DNA from: Stappia sp. BW2
GTDB lineage: Bacteria; Pseudomonadota; Alphaproteobacteria; Rhizobiales; Stappiaceae
Direction: 5' to 3'
DNA: 64,000 bases
Assembly: GCF_008107695.1 (NCBI RefSeq)
Contig: NZ_VIRG01000036.1
Coordinates: forward strand, 310,001 to 374,000
Under the pieces are notes generated by a model. It had not been told where the DNA came from and searched no databases. It saw nothing but the letters and a program-made list of their open reading frames with translations. The translations under genes were made by a program, and so were the position numbers. This document shows, piece by piece, positions 49,091-57,079 of the stretch. Numbering within the stretch: position 1 is the stretch's first letter; each line of letters opens with the position of its first letter.

Positions 49091-50089
49091 TTACTCCGCA
49101 GCCGGCAGGAACGAGCGGTTGACGGCGTCTTCAGGCTTCAGGGAGGCCGGGTCCAGAGCCTGCGCTGCGGCCACGCGGGACCATGTTGCCGCCAGCCGGT
49201 CAGCGTCGATGGTGCCGAGCGGGAATTTCTCCGTGACCTCGTTGAAGGCGAGCTTGGACGCATCCAGCCAGGACCCTTTGACGTCTTCCGCCGAAAGCTC
49301 GGGCACCTGAGCGGCAACAGCCGCTGCTGCCTTGTCCGGGTTTGCGTAGGCAAATTCGAGAGACTTCTTGAAGGCCGCCACGAAGCGCTTGGCAACGTCC
49401 GGGCGTTCTTCAAGGAACTTGTCACTGGCAACAAGCGATGCGGAATAAAGCTCAAGCCCTGCATCTGCCCAGGGCAGCACAACCAGTTCCTTGCCGGCGT
49501 CCGCCGCCTGGCCGGAGTAGCGCGACACATCGGTCAACCAGGCGATGATTGCGTCCGATTGGCCGGTCATCAGCAACGGCCCCAGCGCGCCGGGGTCGGA
49601 TTTGGTCAGGGTGATATCTTCTTCCGTCAATCCGTTGTCGGCCAGAACCAGCGGCAGGAAGACGTTGGAGGAGGTAAAGGGCGAGGTCGCGATCTTCTTG
49701 CCTTTGACATCCTTGATCGACGTGATGCCGGTGTCCTTGGTCGTGTAGAAAGCGTGCGGCCCCATGTTGAAGATGCTCATGACAGCCGTCACCGGCACAC
49801 CTTCGGTCGCCTTGGCTGCCATCAGGGCGCCCATGCCGGCGGACCCGATGTCCGATGCGCCCGTGGCGATCTTCGTGATGGCTTCCGAGGACCCGCGCCC
49901 AGGTTCGATCTTGACCTCAAGCCCGGCGTCTTCGCAGAAGCCTTCCTCAATGCAGACATAGATCGGTGCCTTGTCGCCGCCGGGCAACCAGTCGAGCTGA
50001 TAGGTCACGAGATCGGCCGCAGCCGCCGGAAACGACCCAACCATTGCCGCCATGGCAACAACCAACGACTTACCGTCAAACATGCGCAT
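49091..50089 (-). CDS. ABC importer periplasmic binding protein (NMT1/THI5-like)
   Basis: A 332-residue secreted protein with a signal peptide ([20 protein letters not shown], cleavage near PAAAA-DLV) and an NMT1/SsuA-type fold: [47 protein letters not shown]. Family members bind pyrimidines, sulfonates, nitrate or aromatic compounds. The [16 protein letters not shown]-terminus resembles the pyrimidine-precursor-type binders, and the linked deaminases point to a heterocyclic base. The ATG at 50089 is chosen; a second in-frame ATG lies two codons on. Confidence 0.88.
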   Translation of the reverse strand: MRMFDGKSLVVAMAAMVGSFPAAAADLVTYQLDWLPGGDKAPIYVCIEEGFCEDAGLEVKIEPGRGSSEAITKIATGASDIGSAGMGALMAAKATEGVPVTAVMSIFNMGPHAFYTTKDTGITSIKDVKGKKIATSPFTSSNVFLPLVLADNGLTEEDITLTKSDPGALGPLLMTGQSDAIIAWLTDVSRYSGQAADAGKELVVLPWADAGLELYSASLVASDKFLEERPDVAKRFVAAFKKSLEFAYANPDKAAAAVAAQVPELSAEDVKGSWLDASKLAFNEVTEKFPLGTIDADRLAATWSRVAAAQALDPASLKPEDAVNRSFLPAAE

Positions 50090-50481
50090 CGGCACACCCT
50101 TTCGCTGTATTTTCTCTGGAAGGTTTTCGAGTGGCGGGAGCGTTTTGTTGTCTCTGGCCGGCATCGTCATCTCCTGCTTCTGGATGCAGGGCATCTTTGC
50201 CCTGAGCATCGTCGAAAACCTGAAAGATGAGCAATGTCGGAGCCGCTGGGCTCCACCGCTTCTACTCGTCACTTACGGGAAACCCGCGCGCGATTTTTGT
50301 CAAGAAAGCTCCAAGATGAAACGACAAGAAACGTGCCGGCCAGTACAATATTTCAGCATTTGCCTTTTAAATCGCCAGTCTTTTGATCGTTTGCTATTCA
50401 ATCCGATTGGCTGTTTTCAAGGTCTTGCAGCGTGAACGGGATCGTGCTCCCTTCGACTGGAAGAAATCAAAGGAGCCATGC
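50090..50481. other. Divergent control region between the importer operon and the deaminase
   Basis: 392 bases with no credible gene. It must hold outward promoters for the binding-protein operon and the nucleoside deaminase. No well-formed riboswitch aptamer or terminator pair was recognised. A minor dyad (CAATC, one base, GATTG) lies at about 50400. Confidence 0.5.
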
Positions 50482-50976
50482 GTGACCGATACTCCAGACG
50501 ACAAAGATATCGCGCTTTTGCGCCGGGCTTTCGAAATCGCGCGTCAGGCGCGGGAAACGGGCGATCATCCCTTTGGATGTCTGCTGGCGGGGCCTGACGG
50601 CGAGGTTCTGATGGAGCAGGGAAACGGCTATTCGGCCGAAGGGCAGGACATGACGGCGCACGCCGAAAGGCTGCTGGCAACACGGGCCAGCAAGCGCTGG
50701 CGGCCGGACTTCCTGGCAGGTTGCACCATGTACACTTCGGCGGAGCCCTGTGCCATGTGTTCGGGTGCTGTCTACTGGGCGGGCATCGGCCGGGTCGTCT
50801 TCGGCCAGACGGAAAAGGCTCTCAAGGAACAGACCGGCGACCACGAGGAAAACCCGACGCTTGATCTGCCTTGCAGGACGGTGTTTGCCGCAGGCCAGCG
50901 CAATGTGGAGGTTGTCGGGCCGCTTCTGGAAGAGGAAGCGGCGAGCCTGCAGGCAGATTTCTGGGCAGAGAAATAG
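50482..50976 (+). CDS. Nucleoside/nucleobase deaminase (CDA superfamily)
   Basis: A 164-residue zinc deaminase with H60-A-E62 (TAHAERL) and C90-x-x-C93 (AEPCAMCSGAVYW), the guanine/cytosine/tRNA-adenosine deaminase-like signature. The MCSGAVYWAGIGRVVFG stretch fits the guanine-deaminase-like nucleoside deaminase group. It starts at GTG, with AAAGGAG six bases upstream. It is divergent from the importer operon whose first enzyme is another purine-type deaminase. Confidence 0.88.
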   Translation: MTDTPDDKDIALLRRAFEIARQARETGDHPFGCLLAGPDGEVLMEQGNGYSAEGQDMTAHAERLLATRASKRWRPDFLAGCTMYTSAEPCAMCSGAVYWAGIGRVVFGQTEKALKEQTGDHEENPTLDLPCRTVFAAGQRNVEVVGPLLEEEAASLQADFWAEK

Positions 50977-51030
50977 GCTCTGCCGATTTCCGGCCTTTTG
51001 CCGGCCGGAGAGGGGAGGGGTACAGGCCGC

Positions 51031-51510
51031 TCAAGTCTTTTCAGCGGCCTTTGACGCGGAGCGCAGAGGTGCACGGCTGAGGCCATTGACTGCTTCTGTT
51101 GCCTTGTGCAGCAGCCGCATGAAGTCTTCGGCCTCTTGCCGGTCAAGCCCGCTCAGCATCACGTCCTGTGCCTTGTCCACCGCGGGTCTAAGCCGTGTCA
51201 GCGCCTCGTTACCCGTGTCGGTCATATGCAGCACCTTTGCCCGTCTGTCTTTTTCGCTCACCGCGCGTGACAGAAACCCTTTTTGAACCAACCGGTCGAC
51301 CACACCGGCAATGGTGGTCCGGTCATAGGCAATCAGCCCCGCCAGCGTGATCTGGTCGATGCCCGGATTTTCAGACACCCGCACCAACGCCGCAAATTGC
51401 ACCGGCGTCATGTCGAACCCGACAGCTTCCACCTCCGCGTGAAAGACCGCCACTGCGATCTGCTGCAGGCGGCGGATCAGGTGTCCTGGCATCTGGTCAA
51501 GGTCGTGCAT
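51031..51510 (-). CDS. MarR-family transcriptional regulator
   Basis: A 159-residue dimeric winged-helix regulator: MTPVQFAALVRVSENPGIDQITLAGLIAYDRTTIAGVVDRLVQKGFL is the recognition region and the wing carries SEKDRRAKVLHMTDTG. It is divergent from a flavin monooxygenase, the classical arrangement for an aromatic-responsive MarR repressor. A symmetric site lies between -35 and -10 of the divergent promoter. Confidence 0.93.
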   Translation of the reverse strand: MHDLDQMPGHLIRRLQQIAVAVFHAEVEAVGFDMTPVQFAALVRVSENPGIDQITLAGLIAYDRTTIAGVVDRLVQKGFLSRAVSEKDRRAKVLHMTDTGNEALTRLRPAVDKAQDVMLSGLDRQEAEDFMRLLHKATEAVNGLSRAPLRSASKAAEKT

Positions 51511-51556
51511 CGCTGTCTCCAGGCAGTCAGAGAAAAAGGGAGTATGCTGATTAAAA

Positions 51557-51584
51557 TTGACAGCATGCTGATTATCAGTATGCT
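51557..51584 (+). promoter_or_regulatory. Monooxygenase promoter with embedded MarR-type operator
   Basis: TTGACA at 51557, a 16-base spacer and TATGCT at 51579. Within it, from 51562 to 51584, AGCATGCTGAT and ATCAGTATGCT form a near-perfect inverted repeat with a one-base centre. A further direct copy of the half-site (AGTATGCTGATTA) lies at 51541. Repressor binding would cover the polymerase site; the MarR gene starts 31 bases away on the other strand. Confidence 0.65.
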
Positions 51585-51780
51585 TTCTAATTAATCGGTT
51601 GTCGATGTTTGTTTGGGCATCGCAGCGGGATTGTCAAATGCGAAAGACCCGCATGTCCGGCAATGAAGGTCGAGCCTGAACACGGACGTTCCTGCATGGC
51701 CCCGAAAGACCCGAGCAGGGGCGGATCAGCAGGCGGGTAGCGATAGCCGGACAGGCAGATACGGCGGAGGAGACGGTTTC

Positions 51781-53712
51781 ATGCAATTTCATCTCGAAGG
51801 GTTCAAAACCGGCGATCCGGTCATTCAACAGCCGAATCCGGACGCCTCTGCCCTCGCTGATAGCGACAGCCTGCCCGAAGAGGTTGATGTGCTGATCGTC
51901 GGCTGTGGCCCTGCAGGGCTGACGCTTGCCGCTCAACTGGCAGCTTTCCCGGAGATCCGGACGCGGATCGTGGAACAGAAATCCGGCCCGTTGCAGCTCG
52001 GCCAGGCGGATGGGGTTGCCTGCCGGACAATGGAAATGTTCGAGGCCTTCGGTTTCGCCGAGCGGCTGGAAAAGGAAGCTTACTGGGTCAACGAGACGAC
52101 CTTCTGGAAACCGGACCCGGTCACACTGGGCAAGATTGCCCGCAGTGGTCGTGTTCAGGATGTCGAGGACGGGCTGTCCGAATTTCCGCATGTCATACTG
52201 AACCAGGCGCGAGTGCATGATTTTTATCTCGAGATCATGCGCAATTCTGCCAATCGGCTGGAACCCAATTATTCCCGAAAGCTCGTCCATCTTGAAGTGT
52301 CAAATGAGGCGGGCCTGGAGCGGCCGGTGACGGTCCATCTGGAACGGACAGACGGCGGGCACGAAGGCGAGACGGAAACAGTGCGCGCCAAATATGTGGT
52401 TGGCTGCGATGGCGCCCGCAGTTCCGTGCGCAAGGCACTCGGCCGTGAGTTGAAGGGCGATAGCGCCAATCAGGCGTGGGGCGTCATGGATGTTCTGGCG
52501 GTCACGGACTTTCCCGACATCCGCTTCAAGTCATTGGTGCAGTCGGCCGGCGAAGGCAGTATCCTGATCATTCCACGCGAAGGTGGATATCTGGTCCGCA
52601 TCTATGTGGAACTCGACAAGCTGCGTCCGGACGAGCGGATCGCGAACCGGAACATCACGGTCGAGCATCTGATTGCCGCCGCCGGTCGCATTCTTCAGCC
52701 ATATTCCCTCGATGTGAAAGAGGTCGCCTGGTGGTCGGTCTACGAGATCGGCCAGCGGCTTTGCGACAAGTTCGACGATGTTCCGGCAGACGACGCGTCG
52801 GGCCGCCTGCCTCACGTTTTCATCGCAGGCGATGCCTGTCACACGCACAGCCCCAAAGCCGGACAGGGCATGAATGTCTCCATGCAGGATACGTTCAACC
52901 TCGGCTGGAAACTCGCGCACGTGCTGAAAGGATTAAGTGAACCGGATCTGCTGGCGAGCTATTCGGCCGAACGCCAGGCGATCGCTCAGAACCTGATCGA
53001 CTTCGACCGGGAATGGGCAAAGCTCGTCAGCGCGCCGGTAAAGTCGGACAGCAATCCGGATGGTGTGGATCCGGCGGCAGTGCAGAAATACTTCGTGCAG
53101 CATGGGCGCTACACCGCTGGAACAGCCTCACGCTACGTGCCCTCCGTCCTCACCGGCGACGGCACGCATCAGCACCTGGCTGAAGGCTTTCAGATCGGCA
53201 TGCGGTTTCATTCTGCCCCCGTCATCCGTCTCGCCGATGCCAGGCCGTTGCAGCTGGGGCATGTGAACAAGGCTGATGGCCGTTGGCGCATCTTCGCCTT
53301 TGCCGACAGAAGCGACCCGGCGGCGGAAACCTCGGCCATCCGCCGTCTGTGCGATTTCCTGCAAAATGACCCGTCCTCGCCAGTGTTGCGACACACACCT
53401 GAAGGCGAGGATATCGACGCGATCATCGATCTGCGCGCGGTTTTTCAGCAAGACCACCGCGGCCTGAGGCTCACGGCTATGCCTTCAATGCTTCTGCCTG
53501 CAAAAGGGCGCTACGGATTGAGGGACTATGAGAAGATGTTCTGCCCGGATCTCAAAAGCGGCAGCGATATTTTCGATATGCGGGGCATCGACCGGGACAA
53601 AGGCTGTGTGGTGATCGTCCGGCCGGATCAAGCCGTTGCCGAGGTGTTGCCTCTGGAGGCCTGCGAAGCTCTGTCCAGCTACTTCAGTCGCATTCTCAAA
53701 CGCAGAGCGTGA
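51781..53712 (+). CDS. FAD-dependent aromatic monooxygenase (phenol/3-hydroxybenzoate hydroxylase type)
   Basis: A 643-residue group A flavoprotein monooxygenase. The FAD loop GCGPAGLTLA lies at 41-50, followed by the DG motif VGCDGARSSVRKALG and the GD motif FIAGDACHTHSPKAGQGMN. The C-terminal third (about 440-640) is the thioredoxin-like domain of phenol hydroxylase and 3-hydroxybenzoate 4-hydroxylase. The QADGVACRTMEMFEAFGF segment is typical of that group. Uses NAD(P)H and O2 to hydroxylate a phenolic substrate; which one is unknown. Probably controlled by the divergent MarR. Confidence 0.92.
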   Translation: MQFHLEGFKTGDPVIQQPNPDASALADSDSLPEEVDVLIVGCGPAGLTLAAQLAAFPEIRTRIVEQKSGPLQLGQADGVACRTMEMFEAFGFAERLEKEAYWVNETTFWKPDPVTLGKIARSGRVQDVEDGLSEFPHVILNQARVHDFYLEIMRNSANRLEPNYSRKLVHLEVSNEAGLERPVTVHLERTDGGHEGETETVRAKYVVGCDGARSSVRKALGRELKGDSANQAWGVMDVLAVTDFPDIRFKSLVQSAGEGSILIIPREGGYLVRIYVELDKLRPDERIANRNITVEHLIAAAGRILQPYSLDVKEVAWWSVYEIGQRLCDKFDDVPADDASGRLPHVFIAGDACHTHSPKAGQGMNVSMQDTFNLGWKLAHVLKGLSEPDLLASYSAERQAIAQNLIDFDREWAKLVSAPVKSDSNPDGVDPAAVQKYFVQHGRYTAGTASRYVPSVLTGDGTHQHLAEGFQIGMRFHSAPVIRLADARPLQLGHVNKADGRWRIFAFADRSDPAAETSAIRRLCDFLQNDPSSPVLRHTPEGEDIDAIIDLRAVFQQDHRGLRLTAMPSMLLPAKGRYGLRDYEKMFCPDLKSGSDIFDMRGIDRDKGCVVIVRPDQAVAEVLPLEACEALSSYFSRILKRRA

Positions 53713-53879
53713 GGTCGAGCTTCGATAAGTCTTGTTTAAAAATAACTCTGCGTTAAATATCGGATAAAACGTAGAAAAATTTTATCACAATCAAAAATAC
53801 AACTAAAAAATGTAAAACCTAATAAAATCTCTTATTGAGAGAATCGCGCGTCTACTCCCCTTTTTGGGGAGGCGCGGGA

Positions 53880-54230
53880 ATGGGGTCCCAGGACATCGAC
53901 AAAGACCGGGGAGATCGGCTGACGCAGGCAATGCGCAGCCGCGGTCACCGGAAAGCCATGGCTCTGGCAGCGGAGCTGAACATTTCTCCTGCAGCCATTA
54001 CCAAATGGAAGCAGGGGCATGCAATGTCGATAGAGAACGCGTGCAATCTGGCAAATTCGCTCGATATTTCATTGGATTGGCTTTTGCTTGGCCGCAACGG
54101 ACCTGATTGGCTGTTGCCGAACACCATGAGCAGGCAAGAGCTGGAACTGATTGAAAAGCTGCGGGCCCGGCCAACCCGGGTCGTGAAAGTTCTGCTCAGT
54201 CTTGTCACCGAGATCCCTGAGCGAATTTAG
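53880..54230 (+). CDS. HTH (CI-repressor-like) transcriptional regulator
   Basis: A 116-residue protein with an XRE/CI-type helix-turn-helix in its first 75 residues (GDRLTQAMRSRGHRKAMALAAELNISPAAITKWKQGHAMSIENACNLANSLDISLDWLLLG). The SLDWLLLGR ending resembles phage CI repressor N-terminal domains; a cleavable peptidase half is absent. The ATG is preceded by GGGGAGG. It is flanked by very AT-rich DNA on both sides (about 53730-53830 and 54240-54420) and precedes an unassigned cluster, which it may regulate. Confidence 0.85.
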   Translation: MGSQDIDKDRGDRLTQAMRSRGHRKAMALAAELNISPAAITKWKQGHAMSIENACNLANSLDISLDWLLLGRNGPDWLLPNTMSRQELELIEKLRARPTRVVKVLLSLVTEIPERI

Positions 54231-54438
54231 CGGGAACAGTGGCCAAAAAGCAACCACAGGTAAATATCAAGAAGATTGTATAAACCGCCAGTAAACAACT
54301 AAAGATAGAAAATTTTTGAAATTCGCGGAAGATGGTCTTCGAGGGCGATGCATATGAACAAAGTGTTCCTGAAAAATAATTCTGAGTACGGAAAGTCATT
54401 TGCGGCCCTTTTTAAGATAAAATATGGAGACCGAGAAA

Positions 54439-55104
54439 ATGTCTACGCTTTTGACAATCAATGTAAAGAACCTGGAAAACGCCACCCAGGGATTTTATTT
54501 TTTCCAGCAGCCGGCGATCTATACCGGGGGTGGTCAGGTTTACAGCAACAGCCTGTATTCCCAGAGCCTTGGCAACTACGCTCAAACCGGGTCGATCCTG
54601 ACGTTCCAGGTCAACATGCAATATTACGCCGGTATTCAGGAGGCGCACAGCACACCGAAGGTCGGTCAGTCGTCCGGGTTTTCTTCTGCCAGTCGGGCAA
54701 TCGACCTTGCTCCCGCGTCTGGGACGGCAAACGACTGGGTCACGGCGTCCGTGAACCCGCTCGGTCTCACCCAGCCCACCTCCGGCAACGGTGTGCAGCC
54801 CGGGGCCTTCCGCATCACCACGCCGACCTATTCGCCGCCGGCGATCTACAACGTCGGCTCCGCGGTGGAAGTGAACGGTGGCATCACGCTGTCCAACTTC
54901 GTGGTTGCCAACCCGAACAACAACACGGACTGTCAGCCGATCCTGAAATACTACGTTCAGACCGGCGACTACACGCCGGGCACCGTGATGAATTTCACGG
55001 CTTCGAGCGTGGATGCAGCCGTCTGCGATTTCACCGGTGGTCATTCGATCATTGACGTCACGCTGAATGCCGACGGCACCTGGAATACATCCATCGTCAA
55101 GTAA
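54439..55104 (+). CDS. Unassigned protein, member 1 of a paralogous pair
   Basis: A 221-residue protein of no family I recognise. Rich in Ser, Thr, Asn, Gly and aromatic residues with few charges and probably all-beta. No signal peptide. Conserved with the next gene: FFQQPA near 21, LTFQV near 54, YYAG, IDLAPASG at 88-95, SVNPLGL near 104-110, NGGITLSNFV, the Cys165/Cys196 pair (DCQP and AVCDF) and LNADGTWNT at the end. GGAG precedes the ATG at 54439; an upstream ATG at 54424 has no ribosome site. A lectin-, coat- or inclusion-like structural role is only a guess. Confidence 0.75.
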   Translation: MSTLLTINVKNLENATQGFYFFQQPAIYTGGGQVYSNSLYSQSLGNYAQTGSILTFQVNMQYYAGIQEAHSTPKVGQSSGFSSASRAIDLAPASGTANDWVTASVNPLGLTQPTSGNGVQPGAFRITTPTYSPPAIYNVGSAVEVNGGITLSNFVVANPNNNTDCQPILKYYVQTGDYTPGTVMNFTASSVDAAVCDFTGGHSIIDVTLNADGTWNTSIVK

Positions 55105-55132
55105 CGACGGATCCTTTCAAGGTCCTTCAGCC

Positions 55133-55167
55133 TGTGAGCAGGTCTTTCGCCATCCGGCCTGCTCACA
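55133..55167 (+). other. Hairpin between the paralogous genes
   Basis: TGTGAGCAGG and its exact complement CCTGCTCACA enclose a 15-base loop, 28 bases after the first paralogue's stop. No T tract follows, so it is more likely an mRNA 3'-end stabiliser or processing site than a terminator; it could set a higher level of the first protein than of the genes behind it. Confidence 0.5.
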
Positions 55168-55284
55168 CCCCGCCATGGCTGGCAGCACGGGACTTTCCTT
55201 GTGCGATTGCCTCACCATGGTTCCGGCCTTCCCGTCACGGCGGTCGAGACCTGTCGGCGCGGAAGCAAACGAAGGCGCTGACCC

Positions 55285-55995
55285 ATGACCTCTCAGCACC
55301 AGATCATTATTAAGAACCTGTCGAAACAGACGATCAGTTTCTATGCGTTTCAGCAGCAGGCCGGTTTCACCAATTCCGGTGCGAAGCTGACGGTGCAATC
55401 GAGCAGTCTGGCGACGGGGGCACTGGCATCGTATGCCACTTCCGGGTCGCAGCTCACTTTCGGATTCGATACCCAGGTTTATGCGGGGGCGATTGAGCCG
55501 AACACCCAGGCCGCTGTGGCCAATTTCAGTGTGCGACTTTCGTTTTCAACCAACGAGATGGTGGTCAGCCAAACCTCGGCCATTCAACCAGTCGACCTGA
55601 CGCCGGCATCCGGCCAGAGCAACAATCATACGGTCCTGTCGCTCAACCCGCTTGGGCTGTCGGCGGCCAGCTATCAGACCGGGCCGCTGCCCGGAAGCTT
55701 CGGTATCCAGGTGCCGGCCTTTACTCCGGCGCCAACGCCGAACCTCTACTGTGGTAGCGCAGCCATCAATCAGAACGGCGGTGTCACCCTGTCGAGTTTC
55801 GTTGCGCCGCAGCCGAACAGCGATCTCGAGTGCGCTCCGCTCCCGGTCTACTTCGTCAAGGTCGGGTCCCACGCCGTGGGCGAGATCATCACCTACGACA
55901 CGTCGCAAGCTGCCAAATGCGATTTCTCGCAAGGCTATTCGGTCTTCAGCGTTGCCTACAACGCAGACGGAACCTTCACGACAAAAGGGAGGTAG
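55285..55995 (+). CDS. Unassigned protein, member 2 of a paralogous pair
   Basis: A 236-residue paralogue of the preceding product, similar over its whole length by eye: KNL near the N-terminus, FYAFQQQAGF, SYATSGSQLTFGF, VYAG, VDLTPASG at 103-110, LSLNPLGL at 118-125, NGGVTLSSFV, ECAPLPVYFV and AKCDF (Cys183, Cys212), and NADGTFTT at the end. An extra cysteine, C156, is present. No signal peptide or membrane segment. Its role is unknown; the pair probably arose by tandem duplication and may form a hetero-oligomer. Confidence 0.75.
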   Translation: MTSQHQIIIKNLSKQTISFYAFQQQAGFTNSGAKLTVQSSSLATGALASYATSGSQLTFGFDTQVYAGAIEPNTQAAVANFSVRLSFSTNEMVVSQTSAIQPVDLTPASGQSNNHTVLSLNPLGLSAASYQTGPLPGSFGIQVPAFTPAPTPNLYCGSAAINQNGGVTLSSFVAPQPNSDLECAPLPVYFVKVGSHAVGEIITYDTSQAAKCDFSQGYSVFSVAYNADGTFTTKGR

Positions 55996-56060
55996 ACATC
56001 AAGCAGCACCGGAAACTTGAAATATCTCTGTCTTTCAATGTGTTACTGAAAGGAAATGCC

Positions 56061-56468
56061 ATGTTTTCCATTCCCTTGGCCGATGCACCCCGTCCGGTTC
56101 ACAAGGCACGCAGGTCTCTCCTGGCCTTTGCAGCCGTAGCCTTCTGCAGCCTTGCTGCCGCGCAAACGGCGCAGGCGCAACTGGCCTTCTCGCCGGATTG
56201 CCGGAACCACCAGCAAATCCAGGTGAACCCGCCCAAAAATGCAATCCTGTTTTCGAAACATCCGGTGCCGCATCCCGCTGGAACCGCCACTGTGTTCGCG
56301 ATCAATGGTCTGAACAACTATGTCGTCCCCGCGGGCGTGAACTCCTGCGTAGTCGCCGCACCCGATCCTGACGACAACTATTGCTTCCAGGCCCGCAGCG
56401 ACGGGACCATCCTTCAGGTCGGTTTCCAGGCCATCACCAACCCGGGCGGGCTGCCAGCCTGTCAGTAA
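56061..56468 (+). CDS. Secreted cysteine-containing protein of unknown function
   Basis: A 135-residue protein with a Sec signal peptide: basic n-region (RPVHKARR), hydrophobic core (about 19-33) and a likely cleavage after AQTAQA at residue 39. The mature chain of about 96 residues has four cysteines (47, 96, 108, 134), enough for two disulfides in the periplasm or outside. AAAGGAAA precedes the ATG. No family recognised. It lies 65 bases behind the second paralogue, so is probably co-transcribed with it. Confidence 0.78.
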   Translation: MFSIPLADAPRPVHKARRSLLAFAAVAFCSLAAAQTAQAQLAFSPDCRNHQQIQVNPPKNAILFSKHPVPHPAGTATVFAINGLNNYVVPAGVNSCVVAAPDPDDNYCFQARSDGTILQVGFQAITNPGGLPACQ

Positions 56469-56564
56469 TGCCCGCCTGATATCCAGCGCGGTCACGCGCC
56501 AATTGCCCTTTGGTATCCGTCACAAGGGGCAGCTTTTCCTGAAACAGCAGAGGAAAGAAGAGCC

Positions 56565-56819
56565 ATGCCTTATATTTTGAAATCCTATGAAACCGGGGCA
56601 ACCCTGTCCCAGACCACTGACGCACCTCAGGCAACAGGGGGGTTCGAGGAATATGCGCAGGCTGGATGGGTGCCTGCCGCGGCAGGTCTCGGGCTCACAC
56701 GGGGCGGTGTCTACCGGTTGGATGATCCGATGCCGGGCGGCGTCAAGCGCAAGATAAAGGTGGTTGCGATTGGGGCCGGTTTGAATGCGTTCACCTATGT
56801 CCGTGACGGTGTCGCCTGA
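56565..56819 (+). CDS. 84-residue protein of unknown function
   Basis: A short soluble protein (MPYILKSYETGATLSQTTD at the start, GGVKRKIKVVAIGAG near the C-terminus) with no signal peptide or recognisable domain. AGAGGAAAG lies upstream of the ATG. It is last in the series of four same-strand genes following the CI-like regulator, and a strong bidirectional terminator lies about 200 bases on. The composition suggests a small beta-rich fold. Confidence 0.65.
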   Translation: MPYILKSYETGATLSQTTDAPQATGGFEEYAQAGWVPAAAGLGLTRGGVYRLDDPMPGGVKRKIKVVAIGAGLNAFTYVRDGVA

Positions 56820-57010
56820 TTGCAGATGGCTGGCCGGGCGCTAATGCAGATGACACGATTGTCTTCCAACACATTGTGCAGCTCATGCCGGTCGAACATG
56901 CTTTGGCGCCGGGGAGCTGAAGAACCGGAGGCGATTAACCACCGTAATTACTGCATTCCCCAAATGGGGGTATCGCAACGGCACGTTGATCGTACTGAGC
57001 CTGAGGCAGT

Positions 57011-57050
57011 GCAATAACAAAAGGCCCGGCATTGCTGCCGGGCCTTTCGC
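57011..57050 (-). terminator. Bidirectional terminator between the unassigned cluster and rpsA
   Basis: AAAGGCCCGGCA, loop TTGC and TGCCGGGCCTTT form a perfect 12-bp stem. On the minus strand TTTTGTTATT follows (rpsA side); on the plus strand TTTCGCTTTC follows (cluster side). Confidence 0.9.
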
Positions 57051-57079
57051 TTTCGGTTCTCGTGAGAGAAACGGAAATT

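Noticed and set aside
50090-50481. Purine riboswitch upstream of the deaminase/importer genes
   Set aside because: No three-way-junction aptamer with the conserved loop-loop bases could be recognised, and no terminator alternative is present.
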